This document shows, piece by piece, positions 46,849-58,144 of a stretch of DNA of 64,000 nt; within the stretch, counting starts at the first letter, position 1; every line of letters starts with the position of its first letter. The DNA is from Eutreptiella sp. 'Long Island Sound 2002' (taxonomy: Eukaryota; Euglenozoa; Euglenophyceae; Eutreptiales; Eutreptiaceae). The notes under the pieces are model-generated. The model ran no database searches, had not been told where the DNA came from, and saw only the letters and a list, made by a program, of their open reading frames with translations. The translations under genes were made by a program, and so were the position numbers. The stretch covers positions 131,130,556 through 131,194,555 of the forward strand of contig OZ038382.1 of the NCBI GenBank assembly GCA_964036045.1, read 5' to 3'.

Positions 46849-49800
46849 TCCAGTTTTTTTGGGGGTGTACACCCCCAAAATATTTCACGGAAGGGGTTCC
46901 GTAAAATATTTGGTGGGTGTAAAGCCCCCAAATATTTGACGGATGGCGTTCCGTCAAATATTTGGGGGGTGTATAGCCCCCAAATATTTGACGGTAGGGG
47001 TTCTGTCAAATATTTGGTGGGTGTACAGCCCCCAAATATTTGACGGAAGGGGTTCCGTCAAATATTTGGTGGGTGTACAGCCCCCAAATATTTGACAGAA
47101 GGGGTTCCGTCAAATATTTGGTGGGTGTACAGCCCCCAAATATTTCACGGAAGGGGTTCCATCAAATATTTGGGGGGTGTACAGCCCTCAAATATTTGAC
47201 GGATGGCGTTCCGTCAAATATTTGGGGGATGTACAGCCCCCAAATATTTGACGGAAGGGGTTCCGTCAAATATTTGGTGGGTGTACAGCCCCCAAATATT
47301 TCACGGAAGGGGGTCCGTCAAATATTTGGTGGGTGTACAGCCCCCAAATATTTGACGAATGGCGTTCCGTCAAATATTTGGGGGGTCTACAGCCCCAAAA
47401 TATTTGACGGAACCCCTTCCGTCAAGTATTTGGGGGGTGTACAGCCCCCAAATATTTGACTGAAGGGGTTTCCTCAAGTATTTGGTGGGTGTACAGCCCC
47501 CAAATATTTGTCGGAAGGGGTTCCATCAAGTATTTGGGGGGTGTACAGCCCCAAAATATTTGACGGAACCCCTTCCGTCAAGTATTTGGGGGGTGTACAG
47601 CCCCCAAATATTTGACGGAAGGGGTTTCCTCAAGTATTTGGTAGGTGTACAGCCCCCAAATATTTGTCGGAAGGGGTTCCATCAAGTATTTGGTGGGTGT
47701 ACAGCCCCCAAATATTTGTCGGAAGGGGTTCCGTCAAGTATTCGGGGAGTGTACAGCCCCCAAATATTTGACGGAAGGGGTTCCATCAAATATTTGGTCG
47801 GTCTACAGCCCCCAAATATTTGACGGATGGGGTTCCGTCAAATATTTGGGGGGTGTACACCCCCAAAATATTTCACGGAAGGGGTTCCGTCAAATATTTG
47901 GTGGCTGTACAGCCCCCAAATATTTGACGGATGGCGTTCCGTCAAATATTTGGGGGCCGTACAGCCCCCAAATATTTGACGGAAGGGGTTCCGTCAAATA
48001 TTTGGTGGGTGTACAGCCCCCAAATATTTCACGGAAGGGGTTCTGTCAAATATTGGGGGGGTCTACAGCCCCCAAATATTTCACGGAAGGGGTTCCGTCA
48101 AATATTTGGTGGGTCTACAGCCCCCAAATATTTCACGGATGGGGTTCCGTCAAATATTTGGGGGGTGTACAGCCCCCAAATATTTGACGGAAGGGGTTCC
48201 GTCAAATATTTCGGGGGTGTACAGCCCCCAAATATTTGACGGATGGGGTTCCGTCAAATATTTCGGGGGTGTACAGCCCCCAAATATTTGACGGAAGGGT
48301 TATGTCAAATGTTTGGTGGGTGTACAGCCCCCAAATATTTGACAGAAGGGGTTCCGTCAAATATTTGGTGGGTGTACAGCCCCCAAATATTTCACGGAAG
48401 GGGTTCCATCAAATATTTGGGGGGTGTACAGCCCCCAAATATTTGATGGATGGCGTTCCGTCAAATATTTGGGGGGTGTACAGCCCCCAAATATTTGACG
48501 GAAGGGGTTCCGTCAAATATTTGGTGGGTGTACAGCCCCCAAATATTTCACGGAAGGGGTTCCGTCAAATATTTGGTGGGTGTACAGCCCCCAAATATTT
48601 GACGAATGGCGTTCCGTCAAATATTTGGGGGGTCTACAGCCCCAAAATATTTGACGGAACCCCTTCCGTCAAGTATTTGGGGGGTGTACAGCCCCCAAAT
48701 ATTTGACGAAAGGGGTCCCGTCAAATATTTGGGGGGTGTACAGCCCCCAAATATTTGTCGGAAGGGGTTCCATCAAGTATTTGGGGGGTGTACAGCCCCC
48801 AAATATTTGACGGAAGGGGTTCCGTCAAGTATTTGGTGGGTGTACAGCCCCCAAATATTTGTCGGAAGGGGTTCCGTCAAGTATTTGGGGAGTGTACAGC
48901 CCCCAAATATTTGACGGAAGGGGTTCCATCAAATATTTGGTCGGTCTACAGCCCCAAAATATTTGACGGATGGGGTTCCGTCAAATATTTGGGGGGTGTA
49001 CACCCCCCAAATATTTCACGGAAGGGGTTCCGTCAAATATTTGGTGGGTGTACAGCCCCCAAATATTTGACGGATGGCGTTCCGTCAAATATTTGGGGGC
49101 CGTACAGCCCCCAAATATTTGACGGAAGGGGTTCCGTCAAATATTTGGGGGGTGTACAGCCCCCAAATATTTGACGGAAGGGGTTCCTCCAAATATTTGG
49201 GGGGTGTACAGCCCCCAAATATTTCACGGAAGGGGTTCCGTCAAATATTTGGTGGGTCTACAGCCCCCAAATGTTTCACGGATGGGGTTCCGTCAAATAT
49301 TTGGGGGGTGTACAGCCCCCAAATATTTGACGGAAGGGGTTCCGTCAAATATTTCGGGGGTGTACAGCCCCCAAATATTTGACGGAAGGGGTTCCGTCAA
49401 ATATTTCGGGGGTGTACAGCCCCCAAATATTTGACGGAAGGGGTTCCGTCAAATATTTGGGGGGTGTACAGCCCCCAAATATTTGGCGGATGGGGTTCCG
49501 TCAAATATTTGGTGGGTCTACAGCCCCAAAATATTTCACGGAAGGGGTTCCGTCAAATTTTTTGGTGGGTGTACAGCCCCCAAATATTTGACGGAACCCC
49601 TTCTGTCAAATATTTGGGCGGTGTACAGCCCCAAAGTATTTCACCGAAGGGGTTCCGTCAAATATTTGGGGGGTGTACAGCCCCCAAATATTTGACGGAA
49701 GGGGTTCCGTCAAATATTTGGTGGGTGTACAGCCCCCAAATATTTGACGGAAGGGGTTCCGTCAAATATTTCGGGGGTGTACAGCCCTCAAATATTTGAC

Positions 49801-50125
49801 GGAAGGGGTTCCGTCAAATATTTGGGAGGTGTACAGCCCCCAAATATTTGACGGAAGGGGTTCCGTCAAATATTTGGTGGGTGTACAGCCCCCAAATATT
49901 TGACGGAAGGGGTTCCGTCAAATATTTCGGGGGTGTACAGCCCCCAAATATTTGACGGAAGGGGTTCCGTCAAATATTTGGTGGGTGTACAGCCCCCAAA
50001 TATTTGACGGAAGGGGTTCCGTCAAATGTTTGGGGGGTGTACAGCCCCAAAATATTTGACGGAAGGGGTTCCGTCAAATATTTGGTGGGTCTATAGCCCC
50101 CAAATATTTGACGGATGGGGTTCCG
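46849..50125. repeat. Satellite C higher-order repeat, unit 4
   Basis: 3277 bp, about 63 monomers. The marker monomer has drifted slightly (TCCAGTTTTTTTGGGGG) but the neighbouring GTGTAAAGCCCC monomer is kept. Confidence 0.8.
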
Positions 50126-53100
50126 TCCAATTTTTTTGGGGGTGTACACCCGCAAAATATTTCACGGAAGGGGTTCCGTAAAATATTTGGTGGGTGTAAA
50201 GCCCCCAAATATTTGACGGATGGCGTTCCGTCAAATATTTGGGGGGTGTATAGCCCCCAAATATTTGACGGAAGGGGTTCTGTCAAATATTTGGTGGGTG
50301 TACAGCCCCCAAATATTTGACGGAAGGGGTTCCGTCAAATATTTGGTGGGTGTACAGCCCCCAAATATTTGACAGAAGGGGTTCCGTCAAATATTTGGTG
50401 GGTGTACAGCCCCCAAATATTTCACGGAAGGGGTTCCATCAAATATTTGGGGGGTGTACAGCCCTCAAATATTTGACGGATGGCGTTCCGTCAAATATTT
50501 GGGGGATGTACAGCCTCCAAATATTTGACGGAAGGGGTTCCGTCAAATATTTGGTGGGTGTACAGCCCCCAAATATTTCACGGAAGGGGTTCCGTCAAAT
50601 ATTTGGTGGGTGTACAGCCCCCAAATATTTCACGAATGGCGTTCCGTCAAATATTTGGGGGGTCTACAGCCCCAAAATATTTGACGGAACCCCTTCCGTC
50701 AAGTATTTGGGGGGTGTACAGCCCCCAAATATTTGACGGAAGGGGTTTCCTCAAGTATTTGGTGGGTGTACAGCCCCCAAATATTTGTCGGAAGGGGTCC
50801 CATCAAGTATTTGGGGGGTGTACAGCCCCCAAATATTTGACGGAAGGGGTTCCGTCAAGTATTTGGTGGGTGTACAGCCCCCAAATATTTGTCGGAAGGG
50901 GTTCCGTCAAGTATTCGGGGAGTGTACAGCCCCCAAATATTTGACGGAAGGGGTTCCATCAAATATTTGGTCGGTCTACAGCCCCCAAATATTTGACGGA
51001 TGGGGTTCCGTCAAATATTTGGGGGGTGTACACCCCCAAAATATTTCACGGAAGGGGTTCAGTCAAATATTTGGTGGCTGTACAGCCCCCAAATATTTGA
51101 CGGATGGCGTTCCGTCAAATATTTGGGGGCCGTACAGCCCCCAAATATTTGACGGAAGGGGGTCCGTCAAATATTTGGTGGGTGTACAGCCCCCAAATAT
51201 TTCACGGAAGGGGTTCCGTCAAATATTGGGGGGGTGTACAGCCCCCAAATATTTGACGGAAGGGGTTCCGTCAAATATTTGGTGGGTGTACAGCCCCCAA
51301 ATATTTCACGGAAGGGGTTATGTCAAATGTTTGGTTGGTGTACAGCCCCCAAATATTTGACAGAAGGGGTTCCGTCAAATATTTGGGGGGTGTACAGCCC
51401 CCAAATATTTCACGGAAGGGGTTCCATCAAATATTTGGGGGGTGTACAGCCCCCAAATATTTGATGGATGGCGTTCCGTCAAATATTTGGGGGGTGTACA
51501 GCCCCCAAATATTTGACGGAAGGGGTTCCGTCAAATATTTGGTGGGTGTACAGCCCGCAAATATTTCACGGAAGGGGTTCCGTCAAATATTTGGTGGGTG
51601 TACAGCCCCCAAATATTTGACGAATGGCGTTCCGTCAAATATTTGGGGGGTCTACAGCCCCAAAATATTTGACGGAACCCCTTCCGTCAAGTATTTGGGG
51701 GGTGTACAGCCCCCAAATATTTGACGAAAGGGGTTCCGTCAAATATATCGGGGGTGTACAGCCCCCAAATATTTGACGGAAGGGGTACCGTCAAATATTT
51801 GGTGGGTGTACAGCCCCCAAATATTTGTCGGAAGGGGTTCCATCAAGTATTTGGGGGGTGTACAGCCCCCAAATATTTGACGGAAGGGGTTCCGTCAAGT
51901 ATTTGGTGGGTGTACAGCCCCCAAATATTTGTCGGAAGGGGTTCCGTCAAGTATTTGGGGAGTGTACAGCCCCCAAATATTTGACGGAAGGGGTTCCATC
52001 AAATATTTGGTCGGTCTACAGCCCCAAAATATTTGACGGATGGGGTTCCGTCAAATATTTGGGGGGTGTACACCCCCCAATTATTTCACGGAAGGGGTTC
52101 CGTCAAATATTTGGTGGGTGTACAGCCCCCAAATATTTGACGGATGGCGTTCCGTCAAATATTTGGGGGCCGTACAGCCCCCAAATATTTGACGGAAGGG
52201 GTTCCGTCAAATATTTGGGGGGTGTACAGCCCCCAAATATTTGACGGAAGGGGTTCCTCCAAATATTTGGGGGGTGTACAGCCCCCAAATATTTCACGGA
52301 AGGGGTTCCGTCAAATATTTGGTGGGTCTACAGCCCCCAAATGTTTCACGGATGGGGTTCCGTCAAATATTTGGGGTGTGTACAGCCCCCAAATATTTGA
52401 CGGAAGGGGTTCCGTCAAATATTTCGGGGGTGTACAGCCCCCAAATATTTGACGGAAGGGGTTCCGTCAAATATTTCGGGGGTGTACAGCCCCCAAATAT
52501 TTGACGGAAGGGGTTCTGTCAAATATTTGGGGGGTGTACAGCCCCCAAATATTTGGCAGATGGGGTTCCGTCAAATATTTGGTGGGTCTACAGCCCCAAA
52601 ATATTTCACGGAAGGGGTTCCGTCAAATTTTTTGGTGGGTGTACAGCCCCCAAATATTTGACGGAACCCCTTCTGTCAAATATTTGGGCGGTGTACAGCC
52701 CCCAAATATTTGACGGATGGGGTTCCGTCAAATATTTGGTGGGTCTACAGCCCCAAAGTATTTCACCGAAGGGGTTCCGTCAAATATTTGGGGGGTGTAC
52801 AGCCCCAAAATATTTCACGGAAGGGGTTCCGTCAAATACTTGGTGGGTGTACAGCCCCCAAATATTTGACGGAAGGGGTTCCGTCAAATATTTGGGGGGT
52901 CTACAGCCCCAAAATATTTGACGGAAGGGGTTCCATCAAATATTTGGTGGGTGCACAGCCCCCAAATATTTCACGGAAGGGGTTCCATCAAATATTTGGG
53001 GGGTGTACCCCCAAATATTTCACGGATGGCGTTCCGTCAAATATTTGGGGGGTGTACAGCCCCCAAATATTTGACGGAAGGGGTTCCGTCAAATATTTCG

Positions 53101-53400
53101 GGGGTGTACAGCCCCCAAATATTTGACGGAAGGGGTTCCATCAAATATTTGGTGGCTGTACAGCCCCCAAATATTTGACGGATGGCGTTCCGTCAAATAT
53201 TTGGTGGGTGTACAGCCCCCAAATATCTTAGGAAGGGGTTCCGTCAAATATTTGGTGGGTGTACAGCCCCAAAAAATTTGACGGAAGGGGTTCCGTCAAA
53301 TATTTGGGGGGTGTACAGCCCCCAAATATTTGACGGAAGGGGTTCCGTCAAATATTTGGTGGGTGTACAGCCCCCAAATATTTGACGGAAGGGGTTCCGT
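50126..53400. repeat. Satellite C higher-order repeat, unit 5 (right end approximate)
   Basis: Starts at the fifth marker. Monomer order follows unit 4 at an offset of 3277, then drifts. The next expected marker has been replaced by ordinary monomers, so the right end is an estimate. Confidence 0.6.
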
Positions 53401-55888
53401 CAAATATTTCGGGGGTGTACAGCCCCCAAATATTTGACCGAAGGGGTTCCGTCAAATATTTGGGAGGTGTACAGCCCCCAAATATTTGACGGAAGGGGTT
53501 CCGTCAAATATTTGGTGGGTGTACAGCCCCCAAATATTTGACGGAAGGGGTTCCGTCAAATATTTGGTGGGTGTACAGCCCCCAAATATTTGACGGAAGG
53601 GGTTCCGTCAAATATTTGGGAGGTGTACAGCCCCCAAATATTTGACGGAAGGGGTTCCGTCAAATATTTGGTGGGTGTACAGCCCCCAAATATTTGACGG
53701 AAGGGGTTCCGTCAAATATTTCGGGGGTGTACAGCCCCCAAATATTTGACGGAAGGGGTTCCGTCAAATGTTTGGGGGGTGTACAGCCCCAAAATATTTG
53801 ACGGAAGGGGTTCCGTCAAATGTTTGGGGGGTGTACAGCCCCAAAATATTTGACGGAAGGGGTTCCGTCAAATATTTGGTGGGTCTACAGCCCCCAAATA
53901 TTTGACGGATGGGGTTCCATCAAATATTTGGGGGGTGTACAGCCCCCAAATATTTGACGGAAGGGGTTCCGTCAAATATTTGGTGGGTGTACAGCCCCCA
54001 AATATTTCACGGAAGGGGTTCCGTCAAATATTTGGTGGGTGTACAGCCCCCAAATATTTGACAGAAGGGGTTCCGTCAAATATTTGGTGGGTGTACAGCC
54101 CCCAAATATTTGACGGAAGGGGTTCCGTCAAATATTTGGTGGGTGTACAGCCCCCAAATATTTCACGGAAGGGGTTCCATCAAAACTTTGGGGGGTGTAC
54201 AGCCCCCAAATATTTGACGGATGGCGTTCCGTCAAATATTTGGGGGGTGTACAGCCCCCAAATATTTGACGGAAGGGGTTCCGTCAAATATTTGGTGGGT
54301 GTACAGCCCCCAAATATTTCACGGAAGGGGTTCCGTCAAATATTTGGTGGGTGTACAGCCCCCAAATATTTGACGAATGGCGTTCCGTCAAATATTTGGG
54401 GGGTCTACAGCCCCAAAATATTTGACGGAACCCCTTCCGTCAAGTATTTGGGGGGTGTACAGCCCCCAAATATTTGACGGAAGGGGTTCCGTCAAATATT
54501 TGGGGGGTGTACAGCCCCCAAATATTTGACGGAAGGGGTTCCGTCAAGTATTTGGTGGGTGTACAGCCCCCAAATATTTGTCGGAAGGGGTTCCGTCAAG
54601 TATTTGGGGGGTGTACAGCCCCCAAATATTTGACGTAAGGGGTTCCGTCAAGTATTTGGTGGGTGTACAGCCCCCAAATATTTGTCGGAAGGGGTTCCGT
54701 CAAGTATTTGAGGAGTGTACAGCCCCCAAATATTTGACGGAAGGGGTTCCATCAAATATTTGGTCGGTCTACAGCCCCCAAATATTTGACGGATGGGGTT
54801 CCGTCAAATATTTCGAGGGTGTACACCCCCAAAATATTTCACGGAAGGGGTTCCGTCAAATATTTGGTGGGTGTACAGCCCCCAAATATTTGACGGATGG
54901 CGTTCCGTCAAATATTTGGGGGCCGTACAGCCCCCAAATATTTGACGGAAGGGGTTCCGTCAAATATTTGGTGGGTGTACAGCCCCCAAATATTTCACGG
55001 AAGGGGTTCCGTCAAATATTTGGGGGGTGTACAGCCCCCAAATATTTGACGGAAGGGGTTCCGTCAAATATTTGGGGGGTGTACAGCCCCCAAATATTTC
55101 ACGGAAGGGGTTCCGTCAAATATTTGGTGGGTGTACAGCCCCCAAATATTTCACGGACGGGGTTCCGTCAAATATTTGGGGGGTGTACAGCCCCCAAATA
55201 TTTGACGGAAGGGGTTCCGTCAAATATTTGGTGGGTCTACAGCCCCAAAATATTTCACTGAAGGGGTTCCGTCAAATTTTTTGGTGGGTGTACAGCCCCC
55301 AAATATTTGACGGAACCCCTTCTGTCAAATATTTGGGCGGTGTACAGCCCCCAAATATTTGACGGATGGGGTTCCGTCAAATATTTGGTGGGTCTACAGC
55401 CCCAAAGTATTTCACCGAAGGGGTTCCGTCAAATATTTGGGGGACGTACAGCCCCAAAATATTTCACGGAAGGGGTTCCGTCAAATACTTGGTGGGTGTA
55501 CAGCCCCCAAATATTTGACGGAAGGGGTTCCGTCAAATATTTGGTGGGTGTACAGCCCCAAAATATTTGACGGAAGGGGTTCCGTCAAATATTCGGGGGG
55601 TGTACAGCCCTCAAATATTTGACGGAAGGGGTTCTGTCAAATATTTGGGGGGTGTAAAGCCCCCAAATATTTGACGGAAGGGGTTCCGTCAAATATTTGG
55701 TGGGTCTACAGCCCCCAAATATTTGACGGAAGGGGTTCCGTCAAATATTTGGGGGGTGTACAGCCCCCAAATATTTGACGGAAGGGGTTCCGTCAAATAT
55801 TTGGGGGGTGTACAGCCCCAAAATATTTCACGGAAGGGGTTCCGTCAAATATTTGGTGGCTCTACACCCCCGAAGTATTTCACGGAAG

Positions 55889-56259
55889 GGGTGCAATATC
55901 TCACCTCCAAAACATTTCGGGGGTATGCCGCGTCCAGGTTATATGGTCTCATCTGTACTTTTTCTCTTTGTAGTTTGTTTTTGCCTCATTACACCTTTCC
56001 CTGTGCGAGTTCGCGTTCTGCCAGTTCGCCTACTGTTTGCCTTTGAGCCACAGCTACCTGGCTCGGTCCGAGCCATTGCGCTTCGCGACTGAACCTTGAT
56101 CGCCTACTGTGCGTCTTTGAGCCACAGCTTTCGGTTTCAGTCTGAGCCACTACGCTTCGCGACTGAACTCTGGTTGTCTATTGTGCGCCTTTGAGCCTCA
56201 GCTTTCGGTTTCAGTCCAAGCCATTGCGCTTCGCGACCAAGCCTTGACGTAGCCACTGC
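55889..56259. repeat. Leader with ~74-bp tandem repeat
   Basis: Satellite C ends at about 55888. After ~140 bp of unique sequence, including a pyrimidine run TTTTTCTCTTTGTAG near 55968 that could be a splice acceptor, three and a part units of 73-75 bp begin at about 56029, 56103 and 56177. Their blocks are CCTACTGT, CTTTGAGCCACAGCT and GCGCTTCGCGACTGAAC. This lies immediately upstream of the transposon-like reading frames and could be a promoter-proximal or subterminal repeat, but nothing proves it. Confidence 0.6.
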
Positions 56260-56526
56260 GTGCCTCTGAGCAGCAGCACTTCGTTTGTTGTCATAGCCCT
56301 AGCGCTCTCGACAACAAACCCACCAGCAACGGCGTCTCCTGGACCAGCCGGTGAGCCTGAGGACCAGCCCGGCTGGCACTTTGAGTACCAAGGACCTGCC
56401 CTTGATTGCCCCCCCGAGTTGTGGGACCCCCATAGTGGTCACAGTTGTGGACCCTGCAAGCCTCGAAGGTCACCCAAACCACTAACAGTCGTGGTGCGCG
56501 AGTCAAGCAATGGACCAGCCTGCTGA
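56260..56526 (+). CDS. Possible short upstream ORF or exon
   Basis: Frame 1 open frame of 88 aa with only a GTG start. It overlaps the next gene's ATG by 17 bases in another phase. It reads EPEDQPGWHFEYQGPALDC, then ELWDPHSGHSCGPCKPRR, and ends at TGA. No family is recognised. It could be an upstream exon, an out-of-frame part of the next gene, or chance. Confidence 0.2.
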   Translation: MPLSSSTSFVVIALALSTTNPPATASPGPAGEPEDQPGWHFEYQGPALDCPPELWDPHSGHSCGPCKPRRSPKPLTVVVRESSNGPAC

Positions 56527-58144
56527 ATGGCCACCGGAGCACTTGCTGGAGCCAGCAAGAATGAAGTATGGCCTAATGCTGGCCACAGGACAATTGGGGT
56601 GGGAGGCCAGACCGGAGGTGGCCGGGCGCCTATGGCGACGGTTGAGGGACCGCATGGCCTCGTGTGACCTTGACGTGGTGAATCTGCATGGTTTCATGGC
56701 ATTGTGTCGGTTCATGTACACCGAGCATGGGTTTGCCAAGCCCACCATGCATGATGGGGGGAGCCGCGTGCACTACCGGGATGTTGCCACAGACCTGTGG
56801 GAACGACTTGCAAAACGGAACCGTGGCCGGCCAGGCAGTCGTAAGGCCGGTGCTATTTCCGGGTGGCCGTCAAGTGTGAAGACAGCAGAGCAAAGGGACG
56901 TTTGGTGTGAACTGGTGCGTGCCCTACCTCTGGTCGACGAGTGGCCGTTCTGGACTGGGGACGTGGCGTATCCCACCCCTACCATGGGTTACTTCTATGA
57001 CAAGGCTATTCGCCATGTGACGCCTGGCCCATATCTGTGGCCCCAAGCGACAAGTGGGCCCAAACCACTGGTGAGCGACCTGTTGCCCAGCCCCAAGGCG
57101 CGCGCTAGCGGTCGGCGCAACTCGTTGCTGCCTGAGGCTGCGGTCCCACGTGCGTGTGTCACTGTCACCCAGACACGGCAAGAGCGCTTTGAACAAGCGT
57201 TGCTGCAAGCCGCCCATGGGGCAGCCCGCTACCTCACGATTGCATGCCAAGGGCTGCAAGAGCAGCGCCGAGAACCATTGACTGAGGACAGCCTGGTGGC
57301 AGCATACACGCTGGGCCGCCACTTCGCGAACAGCATGCGGGTGCCTATGCAACACTGCAACGAGCTCTTGCTGCGTTGCAGCCCCTTTAGCCCAGAGGTG
57401 CCAGACAGTCATCCCGGTCGTCTGCATGCGGCCGTACGGGTTACGGACAACACATGGAGGGATGATGGAGGGCTTGCGATGCTGCAGGTACTATTTGAGG
57501 AAATGGAGGCGGCCGGTGTACAGCCAGCATACACCCAACGATTAAGTCCAGGAGGGCACCCCCGAGGTGACCCAAGTGACTCCACGTCCTTTGCCGTAGC
57601 GCAGGGGGTTGGAGCGGCGGTGCGCATGGAGGGGATGGAGGCGGCCGGTGTACAGCGACCATGCACCCAACCTTTAAGTCAAGAAGGGCACCCCCGAGGT
57701 GACCCAAGTGCCTCCACGTCCTCTGCCATAGCGCAGGAGGTTGGAGCGGCGGTGCTCATGGAGGAGATGGAGGCGGCCGGTGTACAGCGACCATACACCC
57801 AACGATTAAGTCCAGAAGGGCACCCCCGAGTTGACCCAAGTCACTCCACGTCCTCTGCTGTAGCGCAGGAGGGTGGAGCGGCGGTGCTCATGGCAAGAGA
57901 CCCCTCACGCGATGAGTCTGTGACTCCCACTTCGTCCTCCCTGGCACAAGGGCGTGGTCCCCCGGCAGGTGCACATAGGGTGGATAGTCCTGGTGAGGTG
58001 TTAAGTCCACCTCCCCCCCCCCCCCCCCCCAAGGTGGTGCGAACGACTCCGCGGCATGTGTTGGACGTGGAACACCGGACCCCAGGTCCCAGGTCTGCCC
58101 TGCCGATGAGTCACACCCCCCGGCCCTCCATCCTGTGTGTCTGA
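56510..58144 (+). CDS. Unknown N-terminal protein with 44-aa repeats
   Basis: 544 aa from ATG 56510 to TGA 58142-58144. Residues 1-320 look folded and are unfamiliar (AEWPPEHLLEPARMKYGLML, LHGFMALCRFMYTEHGF, RFEQALLQAAHGAARYL). Residues 330-461 are three 44-aa repeats (EEMEAAGVQ, HPRGDPS, GAAVLM). The end is Pro-rich and crosses an 18-base C run (58013-58030). Just after that run, the neighbouring phase (frame 1) is open straight into the OTU-like frame, while this frame ends within 38 codons. I infer that the true protein continues into the next ORF through a one-base length difference in the C run. A role in the element, such as DNA binding or a structural part of the transposase polyprotein, is only a guess. 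Confidence 0.65.
   Translation: MDQPAEWPPEHLLEPARMKYGLMLATGQLGWEARPEVAGRLWRRLRDRMASCDLDVVNLHGFMALCRFMYTEHGFAKPTMHDGGSRVHYRDVATDLWERLAKRNRGRPGSRKAGAISGWPSSVKTAEQRDVWCELVRALPLVDEWPFWTGDVAYPTPTMGYFYDKAIRHVTPGPYLWPQATSGPKPLVSDLLPSPKARASGRRNSLLPEAAVPRACVTVTQTRQERFEQALLQAAHGAARYLTIACQGLQEQRREPLTEDSLVAAYTLGRHFANSMRVPMQHCNELLLRCSPFSPEVPDSHPGRLHAAVRVTDNTWRDDGGLAMLQVLFEEMEAAGVQPAYTQRLSPGGHPRGDPSDSTSFAVAQGVGAAVRMEGMEAAGVQRPCTQPLSQEGHPRGDPSASTSSAIAQEVGAAVLMEEMEAAGVQRPYTQRLSPEGHPRVDPSHSTSSAVAQEGGAAVLMARDPSRDESVTPTSSSLAQGRGPPAGAHRVDSPGEVLSPPPPPPPPKVVRTTPRHVLDVEHRTPGPRSALPMSHTPRPSILCV
57497..57892 (+). repeat. Coding minisatellite: three 132-bp repeats
   Basis: Units start at 57497, 57629 and 57761 with the phrase GAGG-ATGGAGGCGGCCGGTG. 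The period is exactly 132 bp, so 44 codons per unit. The units differ by point changes only, mostly at single codons. Confidence 0.92.

Larger units (their letters stand above)
29690..55888. repeat. Satellite C: 52-bp palindromic satellite array
   Basis: About 500 head-to-tail monomers of 52 bp without interruption. The monomer is CAAATATTTG (a perfect palindrome), then ACGGAAGGGGTTCCGT (6-bp arms around GGGG), then CAAATATTTG again, then GKGGGTGTACAGCCCC, which is nearly palindromic around TGTACA and perfectly so in variants with GGGGGTGTACACCCCC. The palindromic decamer therefore recurs every 26 bp with alternating 16-bp linkers, and a 36-bp hairpin can form in each unit. Common variants are TTTCACGG or TTTGTCGG for TTTGACGG, GGATGG for GGAAGG, and CCCC for the GGGG loop. 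Open frames of 60-368 aa on both strands are by-products of the repeat and are not annotated. The function is unknown; centromeric, structural or transposon-derived roles are all possible. Confidence 0.97.

Noticed and set aside
29690-55888. CRISPR array
   Set aside because: There are no unique spacers: the whole 52-bp unit is repeated, the repeat is longer than the would-be spacer, and no cas genes are present. The context is eukaryotic.
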